Assembly: GCA_049322335.1 (NCBI GenBank)
Contig: JBMORL010000107.1
Span: forward strand, 1-64,000
Direction of reading: 5' to 3'
Length of the DNA stretch: 64,000 nucleotides
Source of the DNA: JBMORL01 sp049322335
GTDB taxonomy: Bacteria; Bacteroidota; Bacteroidia; Flavobacteriales_D; UBA2798
Part shown: piece after piece, positions 49,231 to 59,014 of the stretch
Layout of the letters: the number at the start of each line of letters is the position of its first letter
Numbering within the stretch: the stretch's first letter is position 1
Notes under the pieces: generated by a model
What the model saw: the letters and a program-made list of their open reading frames with translations, nothing else
What the model was told of the DNA's origin: nothing
The model's database searches: none
Position numbers and translations under genes: made by a program

Positions 49231-50409
49231 TCAGCAATTTTCAATCACCATAGCCGATGCCCCGCCACCGCCATTGCAAATAGCAGCAGCACCCAGTTTC
49301 CCGTTGTTTTGTTTAAGCACATTGATCAGCGTAACAATAATACGGCATCCCGAACTTCCCAGCGGATGCCCAAGAGCAACAGCGCCTCCGTTTACATCCA
49401 CTTTTGCGGGATTTAGTTTCATTTCTTTGATATTGGCCAGTCCCACTACAGAAAAAGCCTGGTTGAGTTCGAAATAATCGATTTGTTCGGTTTTGAGCCC
49501 TGCTTTGGCCAGTGCTTTGGGCAAAGCCAGTGAGGGAGCGGTGGTAAACCATTCGGGTGCCTGTTCCGCATCAGCAAAGGAAACAATTTTAGCTAACGGT
49601 TTAAGGCCAAGCGCAGTCATTTTTTCCTTACTCATCAGTATCACAGCCGAGGCTCCGTCATTGAGTGTGGAAGCATTGGCAGCGGTTACTGTTCCTTCTT
49701 TTTGAAACACCGGTGAGAGAGAAGGAATTTTATCCAGCTTTACATTGGTATATTCTTCATCTTTTGAAACCACGACAGGATCACCTTTGCGTTGCGGCAC
49801 ACTAACAGGAATTACTTCTTCATTGAATTTTCCTGCATCCCATGCTGCAGCAGACCGTTTATAGGATTCGATGGCAAAATTATCCTGCTCTTCGCGTGAA
49901 ATATTTTTTTCTTTGGCGCAAAGTTCTGCGCAATTTCCCATATGTGTTTTTCCATATACATCGGTAAGCCCGTCATTTACCATTCCATCGGTGAGTTTGG
50001 CATCACCAAGGCGAAAACCATTGCGTGATCCCATCAGGTAGTGCGGAACCTGGCTCATGTTTTCCATTCCTCCGGCAATTACCACATCATTTTCTCCCAG
50101 CATAATGGATTGGGCACCAAGAGCAATGGATTTCATTCCCGAAGCGCAAACTTTATTTACTGTAGTGCAGATCACATTATTGGGTAATCCTGCAAATTTA
50201 GCTGCCTGCCTTGCGGGAGCTTGTCCGAGTCCGGCCTGCAACACATTTCCCATATACACTTCCTGCACTTCTTTTGGATCGAGTTTAATTTTATCCATAG
50301 CGCCTTTGATGGCAGCAGCGCCCAGTTGTGTGGCAGAAACAGAGGCCAGTGCACCGTTAAAACTTCCCATCGGGGTGCGAACGGCTGCAACGATATATAC
50401 TTCTTTCAT
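49231..50409 (-). CDS. acetyl-CoA C-acyltransferase (thiolase)
   Basis: A 392-residue thiolase joining or cleaving acetyl-CoA units. The acylated Cys lies in TTVNKVCASGMKSIALG (near residue 88), the His in GGAVALGHPLGSSGCR and the second Cys in AAICNGGGGASAMV at the end; MENMSQVPHYL is also typical. Length and motifs fit acetoacetyl-CoA thiolase (AtoB/PhaA) and the broader biosynthetic thiolases, so exact substrate is open. It is monocistronic: a repeat-filled region lies upstream and an intrinsic terminator downstream. Confidence 0.93.
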   Translation of the reverse strand: MKEVYIVAAVRTPMGSFNGALASVSATQLGAAAIKGAMDKIKLDPKEVQEVYMGNVLQAGLGQAPARQAAKFAGLPNNVICTTVNKVCASGMKSIALGAQSIMLGENDVVIAGGMENMSQVPHYLMGSRNGFRLGDAKLTDGMVNDGLTDVYGKTHMGNCAELCAKEKNISREEQDNFAIESYKRSAAAWDAGKFNEEVIPVSVPQRKGDPVVVSKDEEYTNVKLDKIPSLSPVFQKEGTVTAANASTLNDGASAVILMSKEKMTALGLKPLAKIVSFADAEQAPEWFTTAPSLALPKALAKAGLKTEQIDYFELNQAFSVVGLANIKEMKLNPAKVDVNGGAVALGHPLGSSGCRIIVTLINVLKQNNGKLGAAAICNGGGGASAMVIENC

Positions 50410-50428
50410 GATTAATTTTTTTATTGCC

Positions 50429-50436
50429 CGAAGGTA
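50429..50436 (-). promoter_or_regulatory. -7-like element TACCTTCG for thiolase
   Basis: On the minus strand TACCTTCG lies 19 bases upstream of the ATG. It has C for T at the third base of TTTG, the same variant as TAAATTCG before mnmE and after the LytTR gene. Confidence 0.4.
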
Positions 50437-50508
50437 TAGATTTTTGAAAAGATGTTTCTATCAAAAACAAAAAATAGTATGGTTTTGTTCAGGGATATAC
50501 AACTAATT

Positions 50509-50796
50509 TTAAACCCGGATTATGCATTAGGATTGTAATATAGTAATGCGCAGAAGATTATCAGAAACAAATGTATCCGGGTTTAACCCCGATGAAACGC
50601 AGTTTCCATCGGCCTTTGGCAAATTTTTCATTTTTCTGATGAAAAATTTGGGTTAAACCCGGATTACGCATTAGGATTGTACGATAGTAATGCGCAGAAG
50701 ATTATCAAAGACAAACGTATCCGGGTTTAACCCCGATGAAACGCAGTTTCCATCGGCCTTTGGCAAATTTTTCATTTTTCTGATGAAAAATTTGGG
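50509..50796. mobile_element. two tandem copies of a 144-bp palindromic element (MITE/REP-like)
   Basis: The 475-base gap between the thiolase and TonB receptor genes holds a 144-bp unit twice in direct order (50509-50652, 50653-50796), differing at only a few bases. Each unit has a pair of ends AAACCCGGAT..ATCCGGGTTT about 73 bases apart, a hairpin CCGATGAAAC-GCA-GTTTCCATCGG and a hairpin AAATTTTTCAT..ATGAAAAATTT. No ORF of note is present. The structure suggests a non-autonomous mobile element or structured RNA; no transposase is nearby. Confidence 0.7.
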
Positions 50797-50884
50797 TTAA
50801 ATGATTCAGGCTGATAAGATATTTTCCATAACCTTCACAACTCGCTAACTTTCACAACTTGCCCGCTTTCTTAACTAGTAATTC

Positions 50885-53437
50885 TCAAAACTTCACCACC
50901 AGTTTCAGGTTCACTCTTCGCGAAGTAAGGTAATTGGGAACAGAATACGTTCTTCCGGTAACATCTTTAATCCAGTCGTAGGAAATAGTGTTGCTTACGC
51001 CCAACAGGTTAAATACTTCCACACTCAGCCATATATCATCAAATTTTTTCCACATCGAATTGGGTTTCAGTTTTTCGCGTTTGGTGAGAAATTGTTTGGA
51101 AAAGCCAATGTCGATACGGAAATAAGCCGGGGTTCGCAACGTGTCTTTATAACGGTTGAAATCGGGCGGGCCATAGGGGAGTTTTGATCCGAACAATGTA
51201 TTGAGGTGAACTTTAAACGAAGGCCATCGCGGCATTTCGTCCTGGAAAAAAACGCCTACCGAAACCAACTGGTCGGTGGGACGCGGAATATGTCCGGGTT
51301 GAAAAGCAGCGGAATCAACCGGTGTATTATTCAGTGTATACCCCGGAACAATTTTATCTCCGTCAGAATTATAATATTCGGTGTAGGAATCGTCTTTGAT
51401 GTCTTCATACGTTCGCAAGAAAGAAAGTGTGGCCCATGATTCCACCCCTTTGATAAATTCTCCGTTCACTTTAAAATCCCATCCGGCTGCATATCCTTTT
51501 GAATTGTTTTTGGCATAATAACGGATGCGTACATTATCTACTTCATAAGGAATGATATAATCCAGTTTTTTAAAATACATCTCGGTAGTAAATTTGAATG
51601 TGCGGTTCCACATGTTGAAATAATAATCGCTTCCCGCCACAAAATGAATAGAACGCTGGGCACGGATATCGTAGCTGATATTTCCGTTCATATCTCTTAA
51701 CTCGCGATACATCGGTGGCTGGTAGTAAAAACCGGTGGCAAAACGGAAAACAATATTCACCCTGCGGATAGAGTCATGTTTGTTGGTGTAGAACCAGCTG
51801 GGCGTATAACGAAAATTCACCCGCGGACTAACGACCACCTGGTTGCTGAAGTCCCAGTAATTGGCGCGTGCACCGATATTCATTTCAAAAGCCGAATTGC
51901 TGGTGAACACCGAATCGTTGATGCGGACGGTATCTGTTTTCACCCACAACCAGTTGTTTTGAATATGTCCCATAGCACGGTTGGATGAAAGAGCAATTTT
52001 TGCTTTGATGAGTTCGTTCAGTACGATCTGGTCGGCAGGAGTTTGCGGAACAGAATAACCAGCGCTGTCGAGCATTTCCCATTCGCTGAGTTTGTCGTCC
52101 ATATTTTCTGCCTGGAATTTCAATCCCCAGCTCAGTTCCTTGTTTTCTCCATAACGGTGTACGCCTAAGTGGCTGAAGTTATAGATCCACACATCCAGTT
52201 CGTTTCGGGCATGATTGAGAAAAGTTCCGACTCCCCGTGTGAATGCCACTTCACCAAAATTTTCAGAACCCAGGTCTTTTTCCAGTTCATCCAGGCGATA
52301 TTGTCCCTGTATATCGAACGCTTCTGTTTCGATGGAATGAAATGCGGAAGCAATAAATTTCAGTGAAGTATTTTCATTGACAGCATGCTCGCTGGTGATG
52401 GCCCCTGTCCATGTTTCAAATTGTGTGATTTCCTGTCCGTCATAATACACTGTAAGCCGCAACGCTTCGTTAATGGTTCCGAATTCTGTTTCGCGTGTAG
52501 AAGGAACAACGCGGAATTTATTATTGGAATAATGTGCCAGCAAAGAAATTTTCCATTTTTCGGTGATGTGATAACCTAACAGGGTTTGCATATCAGCAAA
52601 ACTCGGGCGGTAATCTCCTTTGGTAGGAAGCGCATTAAGCACATACGAATTACTCCGGTATCGAATGCCCGACAAATGAGTGAATCGGTGATTTTCCGAC
52701 ATGCCTTCAAAATGTACTGTTCCGCCAAGCAAACTGGCAGAAGCAGAAGCTTTGGTTTCTTTCGGATCTTTGTATCGGATATCGAGAACGGAAGAAAGTT
52801 TATCGCCATATTTTGCATCAAATCCACCGGAAGAAAAATAGATATCCTGCACCAAATCGCCATTGATAAAACTCATTCCTTCCTGTTGTCCCGAACGAAC
52901 CAAAAACGGCCGGTAGATTTCAATATCGTTTACATAAATTAAATTTTCATCAAAATTTCCCCCGCGCACATTGTAGGTGGCGCTCATTTCGTTATTGGAA
53001 CGCACACCCAGTCCGCCTGATTTGATAATGTCTTCGATATTACCCGTCATGGTGGGAACCGATTTATAATTAATGGGAGGCATTTTGGGAAGGCGGATGC
53101 GGTCTTCATAAATCGTAAATTCCTTTATCTCGAAAAACAGGAGTGTCACGGCCATTTCGTAGGTGTCGCCTTCGCTTACTTTGGCTTTTACTTCGCGGGT
53201 GGTATAGGAAACGTGGGAAACACGCAGGATAACGGTAACGTTGGCGGGCACTTCGATTGAAAATGCTCCTGATTTATCGGTTGTGGTTCCGTTGGAAGAC
53301 CCCAGCAGCAACACATTGGCTTCAGCCAGCGGTTCGCCCAGTTCATTACGCACATAGCCCGAAATTTTACCTTTTGGCTGGCAAAAAGCGGGAATGGCCA
53401 TAAGGCCCAGCAGCAATGAAAAAATCAGTTTCCGCAC
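50885..53437 (-). CDS. TonB-dependent outer-membrane receptor
   Basis: An 850-residue receptor. A signal peptide (VRKLIFSLLLGLMAIPAFCQ) precedes a carboxypeptidase-like regulatory domain (GKISGYVRNELGEPLAEANVLLLGSSNGTTTDKSGAFSI), the plug (PTMTGNIEDIIKSGGLGVRSNNEMSATYNVRGGNFDENLIYVND) and a long aromatic beta barrel ending in RRVNLKLVVKF with the terminal Phe. No SusD partner follows, so a role in sugar uptake is unlikely; substrate unknown. The frame is open to 53542, but those residues do not look coding; GTG 53437 starts exactly at the signal peptide, 6 bases after a TACTTTTG -7 box. Confidence 0.9.
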   Translation of the reverse strand: MRKLIFSLLLGLMAIPAFCQPKGKISGYVRNELGEPLAEANVLLLGSSNGTTTDKSGAFSIEVPANVTVILRVSHVSYTTREVKAKVSEGDTYEMAVTLLFFEIKEFTIYEDRIRLPKMPPINYKSVPTMTGNIEDIIKSGGLGVRSNNEMSATYNVRGGNFDENLIYVNDIEIYRPFLVRSGQQEGMSFINGDLVQDIYFSSGGFDAKYGDKLSSVLDIRYKDPKETKASASASLLGGTVHFEGMSENHRFTHLSGIRYRSNSYVLNALPTKGDYRPSFADMQTLLGYHITEKWKISLLAHYSNNKFRVVPSTRETEFGTINEALRLTVYYDGQEITQFETWTGAITSEHAVNENTSLKFIASAFHSIETEAFDIQGQYRLDELEKDLGSENFGEVAFTRGVGTFLNHARNELDVWIYNFSHLGVHRYGENKELSWGLKFQAENMDDKLSEWEMLDSAGYSVPQTPADQIVLNELIKAKIALSSNRAMGHIQNNWLWVKTDTVRINDSVFTSNSAFEMNIGARANYWDFSNQVVVSPRVNFRYTPSWFYTNKHDSIRRVNIVFRFATGFYYQPPMYRELRDMNGNISYDIRAQRSIHFVAGSDYYFNMWNRTFKFTTEMYFKKLDYIIPYEVDNVRIRYYAKNNSKGYAAGWDFKVNGEFIKGVESWATLSFLRTYEDIKDDSYTEYYNSDGDKIVPGYTLNNTPVDSAAFQPGHIPRPTDQLVSVGVFFQDEMPRWPSFKVHLNTLFGSKLPYGPPDFNRYKDTLRTPAYFRIDIGFSKQFLTKREKLKPNSMWKKFDDIWLSVEVFNLLGVSNTISYDWIKDVTGRTYSVPNYLTSRRVNLKLVVKF

Positions 53438-53443
53438 GGGAGT

Positions 53444-53451
53444 CAAAAGTA
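53444..53451 (-). promoter_or_regulatory. -7 element TACTTTTG for the TonB receptor
   Basis: On the minus strand this perfect TAnnTTTG ends 6 bases before the GTG start. No clear -33 TTTG lies at 19 bases. It supports the GTG start and a leaderless mRNA. Confidence 0.5.
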
Positions 53452-53607
53452 ACAAAATCTGCTCTTTAAACTGGAAAATAGGGGAGTTATTGTGGGAGTG
53501 GGAAGATGTTAGACCTGCCTCGCGCACTCTTCGCTTTTGCATAGCTTCAGCGAAGCAAAGGGCGTGGTGTAAGACTATGAGATGTTAGACGGAAAGACCT
53601 GTAAATG

Positions 53608-55686
53608 CTATTGTTTTATGATTTTATGCACTTGCGATTGTCCGTTGAAGGTAATTTTAAGGAAATACATTCCGGGTGAGAAAGCAGAAAGATTAAGGGT
53701 TGAAATTTTTGCATGATGGTTAAGTGCAGCTATTTTTTTCCCGCTGATATCGGATATTTCGAAAATAGCGTTGGTGACTGTAGGAAATTCGATGGAGATG
53801 TTTTCGGTGGAGGGGTTGGGGTAGAGTTTTATCAGGATATTCAATTCGTTTTCGCCAACGTTTATTCCCGATACGTTATAGCAGGAAGAGGTATCGCTAC
53901 AAATGGATTGGTTGATTATTACAGCATAACTACCGTTTTGGGTTGGGGTAAAAACAGAATCGTTGGCACCGGGTAAAACGGAAAATGAATTCAGGCAATC
54001 CACCCATTGATAGGTTGAACTGTCATTATTGGCAGTTAATTGAATACCGTTTCGTGTAACTGAAGTATCTATGTAAATAGTTTGAATATCCAGGAATAAT
54101 ACGCTGTCACATCCGTTTATATCAAATTGCATCTGGTAATATTTTCCTGTAGAGTCATATTCGTAATTATTTAACTCATAAGAACCGCAGGATATAATGT
54201 TCAAATCTGTAACCGGTAAATTGCATTGAACCAGTTTTATGTCAAAAGCATCATTACCTGGGGTGGCATTAAATAAATAATAAGTGCTGTCTGCATCCGG
54301 ATCAATATCTGCAGTTCCATTAAAACTTCCGGTACAGTAAATGTTTCCTGCATCATTTACATAAAGTCCGCCAATAAAATCTGTTTGTGTTCCTCCGGAT
54401 CTTCCTGCCCATATCAGATTCCCATTGCTGTCTGTTTTTTGGATAAAAATATCTGAAGAACCATTGTCAGTTAAAAAATAATTTCCCGGCCCCGGGTCAA
54501 AATCTATTGTATTACTGAATGATCCTGCGATATATATATTATTATCACGGTCACTATCAGCAGAAGTAAGGTATTCATTATTACTACTGCCGATTTGAAA
54601 ATACAATAAGATATTTCCGGCACTATCCAGTTTCAAAAACATTCCGTCAATTAAGCCTCCGCTTTGATAATAATTATCTGTAATTCCCGGGTCCACATCC
54701 ACAGAGTCCGTAAAATTAAAACAGTATAATAAATTCTGCTGATCATCCATTTTAACACTTGAACTATAAATACTGTTGGATGCTTTAAAAGTTTTTGCCC
54801 AAACCAATTGGCCCGTTGAAGTATATTTAGCTATGTATTGTGCGGAGTTGAACATGCCTCCGTTATTTATGTTATAAACACCGGGTCCGGGGTCAAAATC
54901 CATCTGTTCATAATAACCACCGGAGAGATAAATGTTTTCATCATCATCACAAATAATAGTTCGTACCTGTTGGTATTGTGTACCATCAAAATTTTTTATA
55001 TCCAATGTGTTGCCGTTTAGATCAAGTTTAAGATAAAATATTTTTGAATCTGTTGTGGCAGAAACTGTATAAACACCCGGGCCCGGGTCAAGATCACAAC
55101 CCAATGCATTATGATATCCGGCAACATGTAAAATTCCTGATTTCGAAATATGAACATCGGTTCCATATTCTTCAAAAGAACATCCGATTTGCTTCATCCA
55201 TGCAAAATTTCCGTTTTGATCTAATTTGAGAATGTACATATCATTTACAGTAGCAGAAGCAGAAAATATTCCTGTTCCCGGATCAAAATCTGTTGTGTTT
55301 TCGAATGAACCGGTAAGATAAACGTTATGCAGGGAATCTATTTCAATTGCACCCGTGCCGTCATTGCCTGTTCCGCCAATTCGTTTGGCCCAAACCAGGT
55401 TTCCAAACGGATCGAGTTTTTTTATAAAAATGTCGCTTCCACCTGCAGATGTATAAAGTAGTGTATCTGTACCCGGATCAAATTCTGATGTTCCCATAAA
55501 TGTGCCCGATACATAAATGTTACCTGAATCATCAGCAATAATATGAGCAGAACCAACTGATCCTTGTGTATGCACCGCCCATTTTAAATCGGGTGCCTGT
55601 GAAAAAACTACCGGGTTTGTTTTAAGAAATAGACAAATTAAAATTGCGCCATAAAAAATGTTTCCTGAACAATAATGAAAGTTCAT
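53608..55686 (-). CDS. secreted seven-bladed propeller protein with T9SS type A domain
   Basis: A 692-residue secreted protein. A signal segment (IFYGAILICLFLKTNPVVFS) is followed by repeats of about 60-65 residues containing GNIYVSGTF/NVYLTGSF, then xDxDPGxG, then KLDxxGNxxWA (SBBP-like). The DP loop occurs seven times: EFDPGTD, DFDPGTG, DLDPGPG, DFDPGPG, DVDPGIT, DFDPGPG and DIDPDAD, which suits a seven-bladed propeller. A region with paired cysteines follows, and the end (LYPNPSTENISIEF, ISDISGKKIAAL, FSPGMYFLKITFNGQSQVHKIIKQ) is a type A T9SS sorting domain. Function unknown; likely surface exposed. Confidence 0.85.
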   Translation of the reverse strand: MNFHYCSGNIFYGAILICLFLKTNPVVFSQAPDLKWAVHTQGSVGSAHIIADDSGNIYVSGTFMGTSEFDPGTDTLLYTSAGGSDIFIKKLDPFGNLVWAKRIGGTGNDGTGAIEIDSLHNVYLTGSFENTTDFDPGTGIFSASATVNDMYILKLDQNGNFAWMKQIGCSFEEYGTDVHISKSGILHVAGYHNALGCDLDPGPGVYTVSATTDSKIFYLKLDLNGNTLDIKNFDGTQYQQVRTIICDDDENIYLSGGYYEQMDFDPGPGVYNINNGGMFNSAQYIAKYTSTGQLVWAKTFKASNSIYSSSVKMDDQQNLLYCFNFTDSVDVDPGITDNYYQSGGLIDGMFLKLDSAGNILLYFQIGSSNNEYLTSADSDRDNNIYIAGSFSNTIDFDPGPGNYFLTDNGSSDIFIQKTDSNGNLIWAGRSGGTQTDFIGGLYVNDAGNIYCTGSFNGTADIDPDADSTYYLFNATPGNDAFDIKLVQCNLPVTDLNIISCGSYELNNYEYDSTGKYYQMQFDINGCDSVLFLDIQTIYIDTSVTRNGIQLTANNDSSTYQWVDCLNSFSVLPGANDSVFTPTQNGSYAVIINQSICSDTSSCYNVSGINVGENELNILIKLYPNPSTENISIEFPTVTNAIFEISDISGKKIAALNHHAKISTLNLSAFSPGMYFLKITFNGQSQVHKIIKQ

Positions 55687-55698
55687 TTTATTTCAAGA

Positions 55699-56781
55699 TT
55701 AAATCACCTGATACCTCCAGTTAAACTTATCTTCAATCAATCCTTTTCTCAGTTTTTCGAGGTAGTTGCTGATTTTGTTGGAGAACTCGCGTGTTTCGAG
55801 GTCGGGGAGTTCGTATTTTTTGTTTCGATAGCCGATTACTTTGATGTGTGCAATCGTTGCGGCAGTGCCTACACCGAAAGCTTCTTTCAGCGTTCCTTTT
55901 TTTAATGCGTTAATCACTTCATCTACGTGAATACTGGTTTCCTCCACGTTCATTCCCCAGTCGCGGGCGAGGGTTAATACACTGTTGCGTGTGATTCCGG
56001 GTAAAATAGTTCCGCTGGTGGGAGGAGTGAGTAATTTATCACCAATCAAAAACATCACATTCATCGTTCCCGATTCTTCAATGTATTTGTGCTCTTTCGC
56101 ATCGGTCCACACTAATTGATGATATCCTTCCTGTTGTCCCATTCGTGCGGGATAAAGTGCGCCTCCGTAATTTCCGGCTGCTTTTGCTCTTCCCACACCA
56201 CCTTCACAGGCGCGGCTGTAAACCGTTTCTATTTTCACACGCACCGGCTCGCTGTAATATTTTCCAACGGGACAGGTAAAAATAATAAAGCGATACGTTT
56301 CAGATGGTTTTACGCCAATGAATTCATCAGTGGCAAACATAAACGGACGAACATATAATGAAGACCCTTCCTGCACGGGAATCCATGAATGATCAAGCCG
56401 CACCAGTTCGGTAAGCGCTTCCATAAAAATATCTTTCGGTATCTGAGGCATGCACATTCTTTCGGCTGAATTATTCATGCGCTTGAAATTTTCTTCGGGA
56501 CGAAAAAGAAAAACTTCTCCTTCGAGATTTTTATACGCTTTCATTCCCTCGAAAATGGACTGCCCGTAATGCAGCGCATGCATGGCAGGACTCATCGAAA
56601 TGGGCTGAAAAGGCTTAATAGAGGCGCCTTGCCATTTTCCGTCTTTGTAATCCATCACAAACATGTGGTCGGAAAACTGTTTTCCGAAAGGAATATTTTC
56701 GAAATCAACTTCTTTTACCCTGGATTCTTTTATACGCTCAATTTTTATTGATCCGCTTTTGGTTTTTTCTCCTGCAATCAT
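55699..56781 (-). CDS. ilvE: branched-chain amino acid aminotransferase
   Basis: IlvE moves the amino group between glutamate and the keto acids of Leu, Ile and Val, using PLP. The 360-residue protein is the longer type, with MSPAMHALHYGQSIFEGMKAYKN near the N-terminus, the PLP Lys in AAGNYGGALYPA (GRAKAAGNYG) region, YIEESGTMNVMFLIGD, LTPPTSGTILPGITRNSVL and a Thr-rich GTAATIAHIK close to the end. ATG 56781 (MIAGEKTKSG) is chosen over the open frame to 56811. It lies 12 bases from the propeller gene on the same strand but the two have no clear link. Confidence 0.93.
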   Translation of the reverse strand: MIAGEKTKSGSIKIERIKESRVKEVDFENIPFGKQFSDHMFVMDYKDGKWQGASIKPFQPISMSPAMHALHYGQSIFEGMKAYKNLEGEVFLFRPEENFKRMNNSAERMCMPQIPKDIFMEALTELVRLDHSWIPVQEGSSLYVRPFMFATDEFIGVKPSETYRFIIFTCPVGKYYSEPVRVKIETVYSRACEGGVGRAKAAGNYGGALYPARMGQQEGYHQLVWTDAKEHKYIEESGTMNVMFLIGDKLLTPPTSGTILPGITRNSVLTLARDWGMNVEETSIHVDEVINALKKGTLKEAFGVGTAATIAHIKVIGYRNKKYELPDLETREFSNKISNYLEKLRKGLIEDKFNWRYQVI

Positions 56782-56930
56782 GATAATTTGTTTATGCACG
56801 AAATATAGCAAATTCCCGCCAAACCCAATTAACCGTTTAAAGAATTGTTAAAAATATTTTCATGAATAATCATGTATAAAATACCTTAGGAATCCTTGAT
56901 TTTTAAGTATTTCCCATCAAAGTTGTTTCT

Positions 56931-56964
56931 TTTGTGCCAGGACAAAAGAAAGGGTATATATTTG
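56931..56964 (+). promoter_or_regulatory. recQ promoter
   Basis: TTTG (56931-56934), 22 bases, TATATTTG (56957-56964). The -7 box is a perfect match and lies 5 bases before the ATG at 56970, so the mRNA is likely leaderless. Confidence 0.6.
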
Positions 56965-56969
56965 AGTTA

Positions 56970-58880
56970 ATGCAATCCAAAATCCACCAGTTATTACTCC
57001 AGTATTGGGGACACCGGCAATTCAGGCCGTTGCAGGAGGATATTATTGCCAGCATATTTTCGGGAAAAGATACCCTCGCGCTTCTTCCCACCGGGGGAGG
57101 AAAATCCATTTGTTTCCAGGTGCCTGCGCTGGCTATGGAAGGGATTTGTATTGTTGTCTCTCCCCTCATTGCCCTGATGAAAGACCAGGTGCAAAACCTC
57201 AATAACCGGGGAATAAATGCGGTGTGCGTAGTGTCGGGAATGGCGCGTAAGGAGATCGATATTACGCTGGATAACTGCGTTTACGGGAAAGTGAAATTCC
57301 TGTATGTTTCTCCCGAACGGCTGGCTACCGATATGTTTCGCGAGCGGGTAAAAAAAATGAAGGTGAATATAATTGCAGTGGATGAAGCGCATTGCATTTC
57401 GCAGTGGGGTTATGATTTTCGGCCGCATTACCTGCGTATATCCGAACTGCGTGAGTTGCTTCCCGCAGTGCCTGTTATTGCGCTTACCGCTACTGCCACA
57501 CCCGAAGTAGTAAAAGATATACAGGAAAAACTCAAATTCAAAACCGAAAATGTTTTCAGGAAAAGTTTTGAGAGAAAAAATATCGCTTATGTGGTGCAAT
57601 ACGAAGAAAATAAAAACGAAAGGTTGCTGAAAATAGCAACGAAACTGAAAGGCTCGGGAATTGTGTATGTGCGTAACCGTAAAAAAACGCAGCAAACGGC
57701 AGAATTCCTTCAGAAAAATAGTTTCAGCGCAGGATTTTATCATGCAGGCCTCGATCATTTGCAACGCGACAAAATTCAGAAAGACTGGGTGGATGGAAAA
57801 ATAAAAGTGATTTGTGCAACCAATGCTTTCGGAATGGGAATTGATAAACCGGATGTGCGATTTGTTGTGCACCTCGACCTTCCCGAATCTCCCGAAGCCT
57901 ATTTCCAGGAAGCGGGCAGGGCAGGGCGTGATGAACGGAAAGCCTATGCCGTGGTGTTGTATAACGCTGAAGACCTTTCAGCACTCGAAGAACAACATAC
58001 GCTTTCGTTTCCGGATGCTGAAACGGTAAAACGAACGTATCTCGCCCTGGGAAATTATTACCAGCTGGCCGTGGGATCGGGACAGGATGAATCGTATGAC
58101 TTTAATATGACTGAATTTTGTCAGCGGTTTAACCTTCAGCCGGCCGTTACTTTTCATTGTATGCGGTTGATGGAAACAGCAGGATTTATTATGCTGTCAG
58201 AATCGTTTCATTCGCCATCAAGGGTGAAAATAGAAATGCCCGCTGCCGACCTCTATAATTTCCAGATAGCCAATCCTTCCTGGGATGGATTTATTAAATT
58301 GTTGTTGCGTTCCTATTCGGGAATGTTTGAAGCATTGATGAAAATAAATGAAAGCGACCTGGCTAAACGCGTGCAGGTAAACGCGGAAGTGATAAAAAAA
58401 TACCTGGTGAAATTGTCGGAGCTAAATGTCATCACTTACATTCCGCAAAGCGACCAGCCCAAACTTACTTTTTTAATGCCCCGTATCAGCGACAGGGATT
58501 TTTATCTTTCTCCCGAAGTATATAACGACCGTAAAAAAGCTGCGGCTAAACGGGTGGGAGCGATGAAGCATTACGTATCCGAAACCCACCGTTGCCGGAG
58601 CCTGATGTTGCTGGAGTATTTTGGTGAAAAAAACGAATACCGTTGTGGCATCTGCGATTATTGCATTAAACAAAACAAACTCGAATTAAGCAATATCCAG
58701 GTAGAAGTGATCTCACAGGAGATACAAAAAATCACAGAAGCCCGCGCAACCGACCTGAAAGACCTTATTTTTCAGCTCCTTCACCATGATGAAGAAAAGG
58801 TAAAGAAAGTAATACGCTGGCTGCTGGATAATGATGAACTGGTTTTTACCGGTGATAATAAATTAAAGTGGAACGGATAA
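56970..58880 (+). CDS. recQ: ATP-dependent DNA helicase RecQ
   Basis: RecQ unwinds DNA 3'-to-5' in recombination and repair. The 636-residue protein has FRPLQEDIIASIFSGKD, Walker A LLPTGGGKSICFQVPAL, DEAH box VDEAHCISQWGYDFRPHY, ATATPEVVKDI, VYVRNRKKTQQTAEFL and VICATNAFGMGIDKPDVRFVVHLDLP, then QEAGRAGRDERKAYAVVLY. Next come the zinc-binding part (CRSLMLLEYFGEKNEYRCGICDYC) and a winged-helix end. It appears to lack a full HRDC domain; the last 60 residues look like a degenerate substitute. ATG 56970 fits the promoter and the family. Confidence 0.95.
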   Translation: MQSKIHQLLLQYWGHRQFRPLQEDIIASIFSGKDTLALLPTGGGKSICFQVPALAMEGICIVVSPLIALMKDQVQNLNNRGINAVCVVSGMARKEIDITLDNCVYGKVKFLYVSPERLATDMFRERVKKMKVNIIAVDEAHCISQWGYDFRPHYLRISELRELLPAVPVIALTATATPEVVKDIQEKLKFKTENVFRKSFERKNIAYVVQYEENKNERLLKIATKLKGSGIVYVRNRKKTQQTAEFLQKNSFSAGFYHAGLDHLQRDKIQKDWVDGKIKVICATNAFGMGIDKPDVRFVVHLDLPESPEAYFQEAGRAGRDERKAYAVVLYNAEDLSALEEQHTLSFPDAETVKRTYLALGNYYQLAVGSGQDESYDFNMTEFCQRFNLQPAVTFHCMRLMETAGFIMLSESFHSPSRVKIEMPAADLYNFQIANPSWDGFIKLLLRSYSGMFEALMKINESDLAKRVQVNAEVIKKYLVKLSELNVITYIPQSDQPKLTFLMPRISDRDFYLSPEVYNDRKKAAAKRVGAMKHYVSETHRCRSLMLLEYFGEKNEYRCGICDYCIKQNKLELSNIQVEVISQEIQKITEARATDLKDLIFQLLHHDEEKVKKVIRWLLDNDELVFTGDNKLKWNG

Positions 58881-59014
58881 AATAAAAAATTGCATATTTG
58901 TCCTTATTCAGTCCGCTTTTGGTGCCCGCGTACTTTCTGTGCTTTCCACTCAGGCGGATGAGATGAAAAAAACAGAAGACATTAATAAAACATAACTACT
59001 TATAACTTTTTCAA

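Noticed and set aside
50509..50796. Insertion sequence with transposase
   Set aside because: No transposase frame is present in or near the repeat; only a non-autonomous element can be proposed.
53438..53542. N-terminal extension of the TonB receptor
   Set aside because: The stretch looks non-coding, carries a -7 box and lies ahead of a clean signal peptide at GTG 53437.
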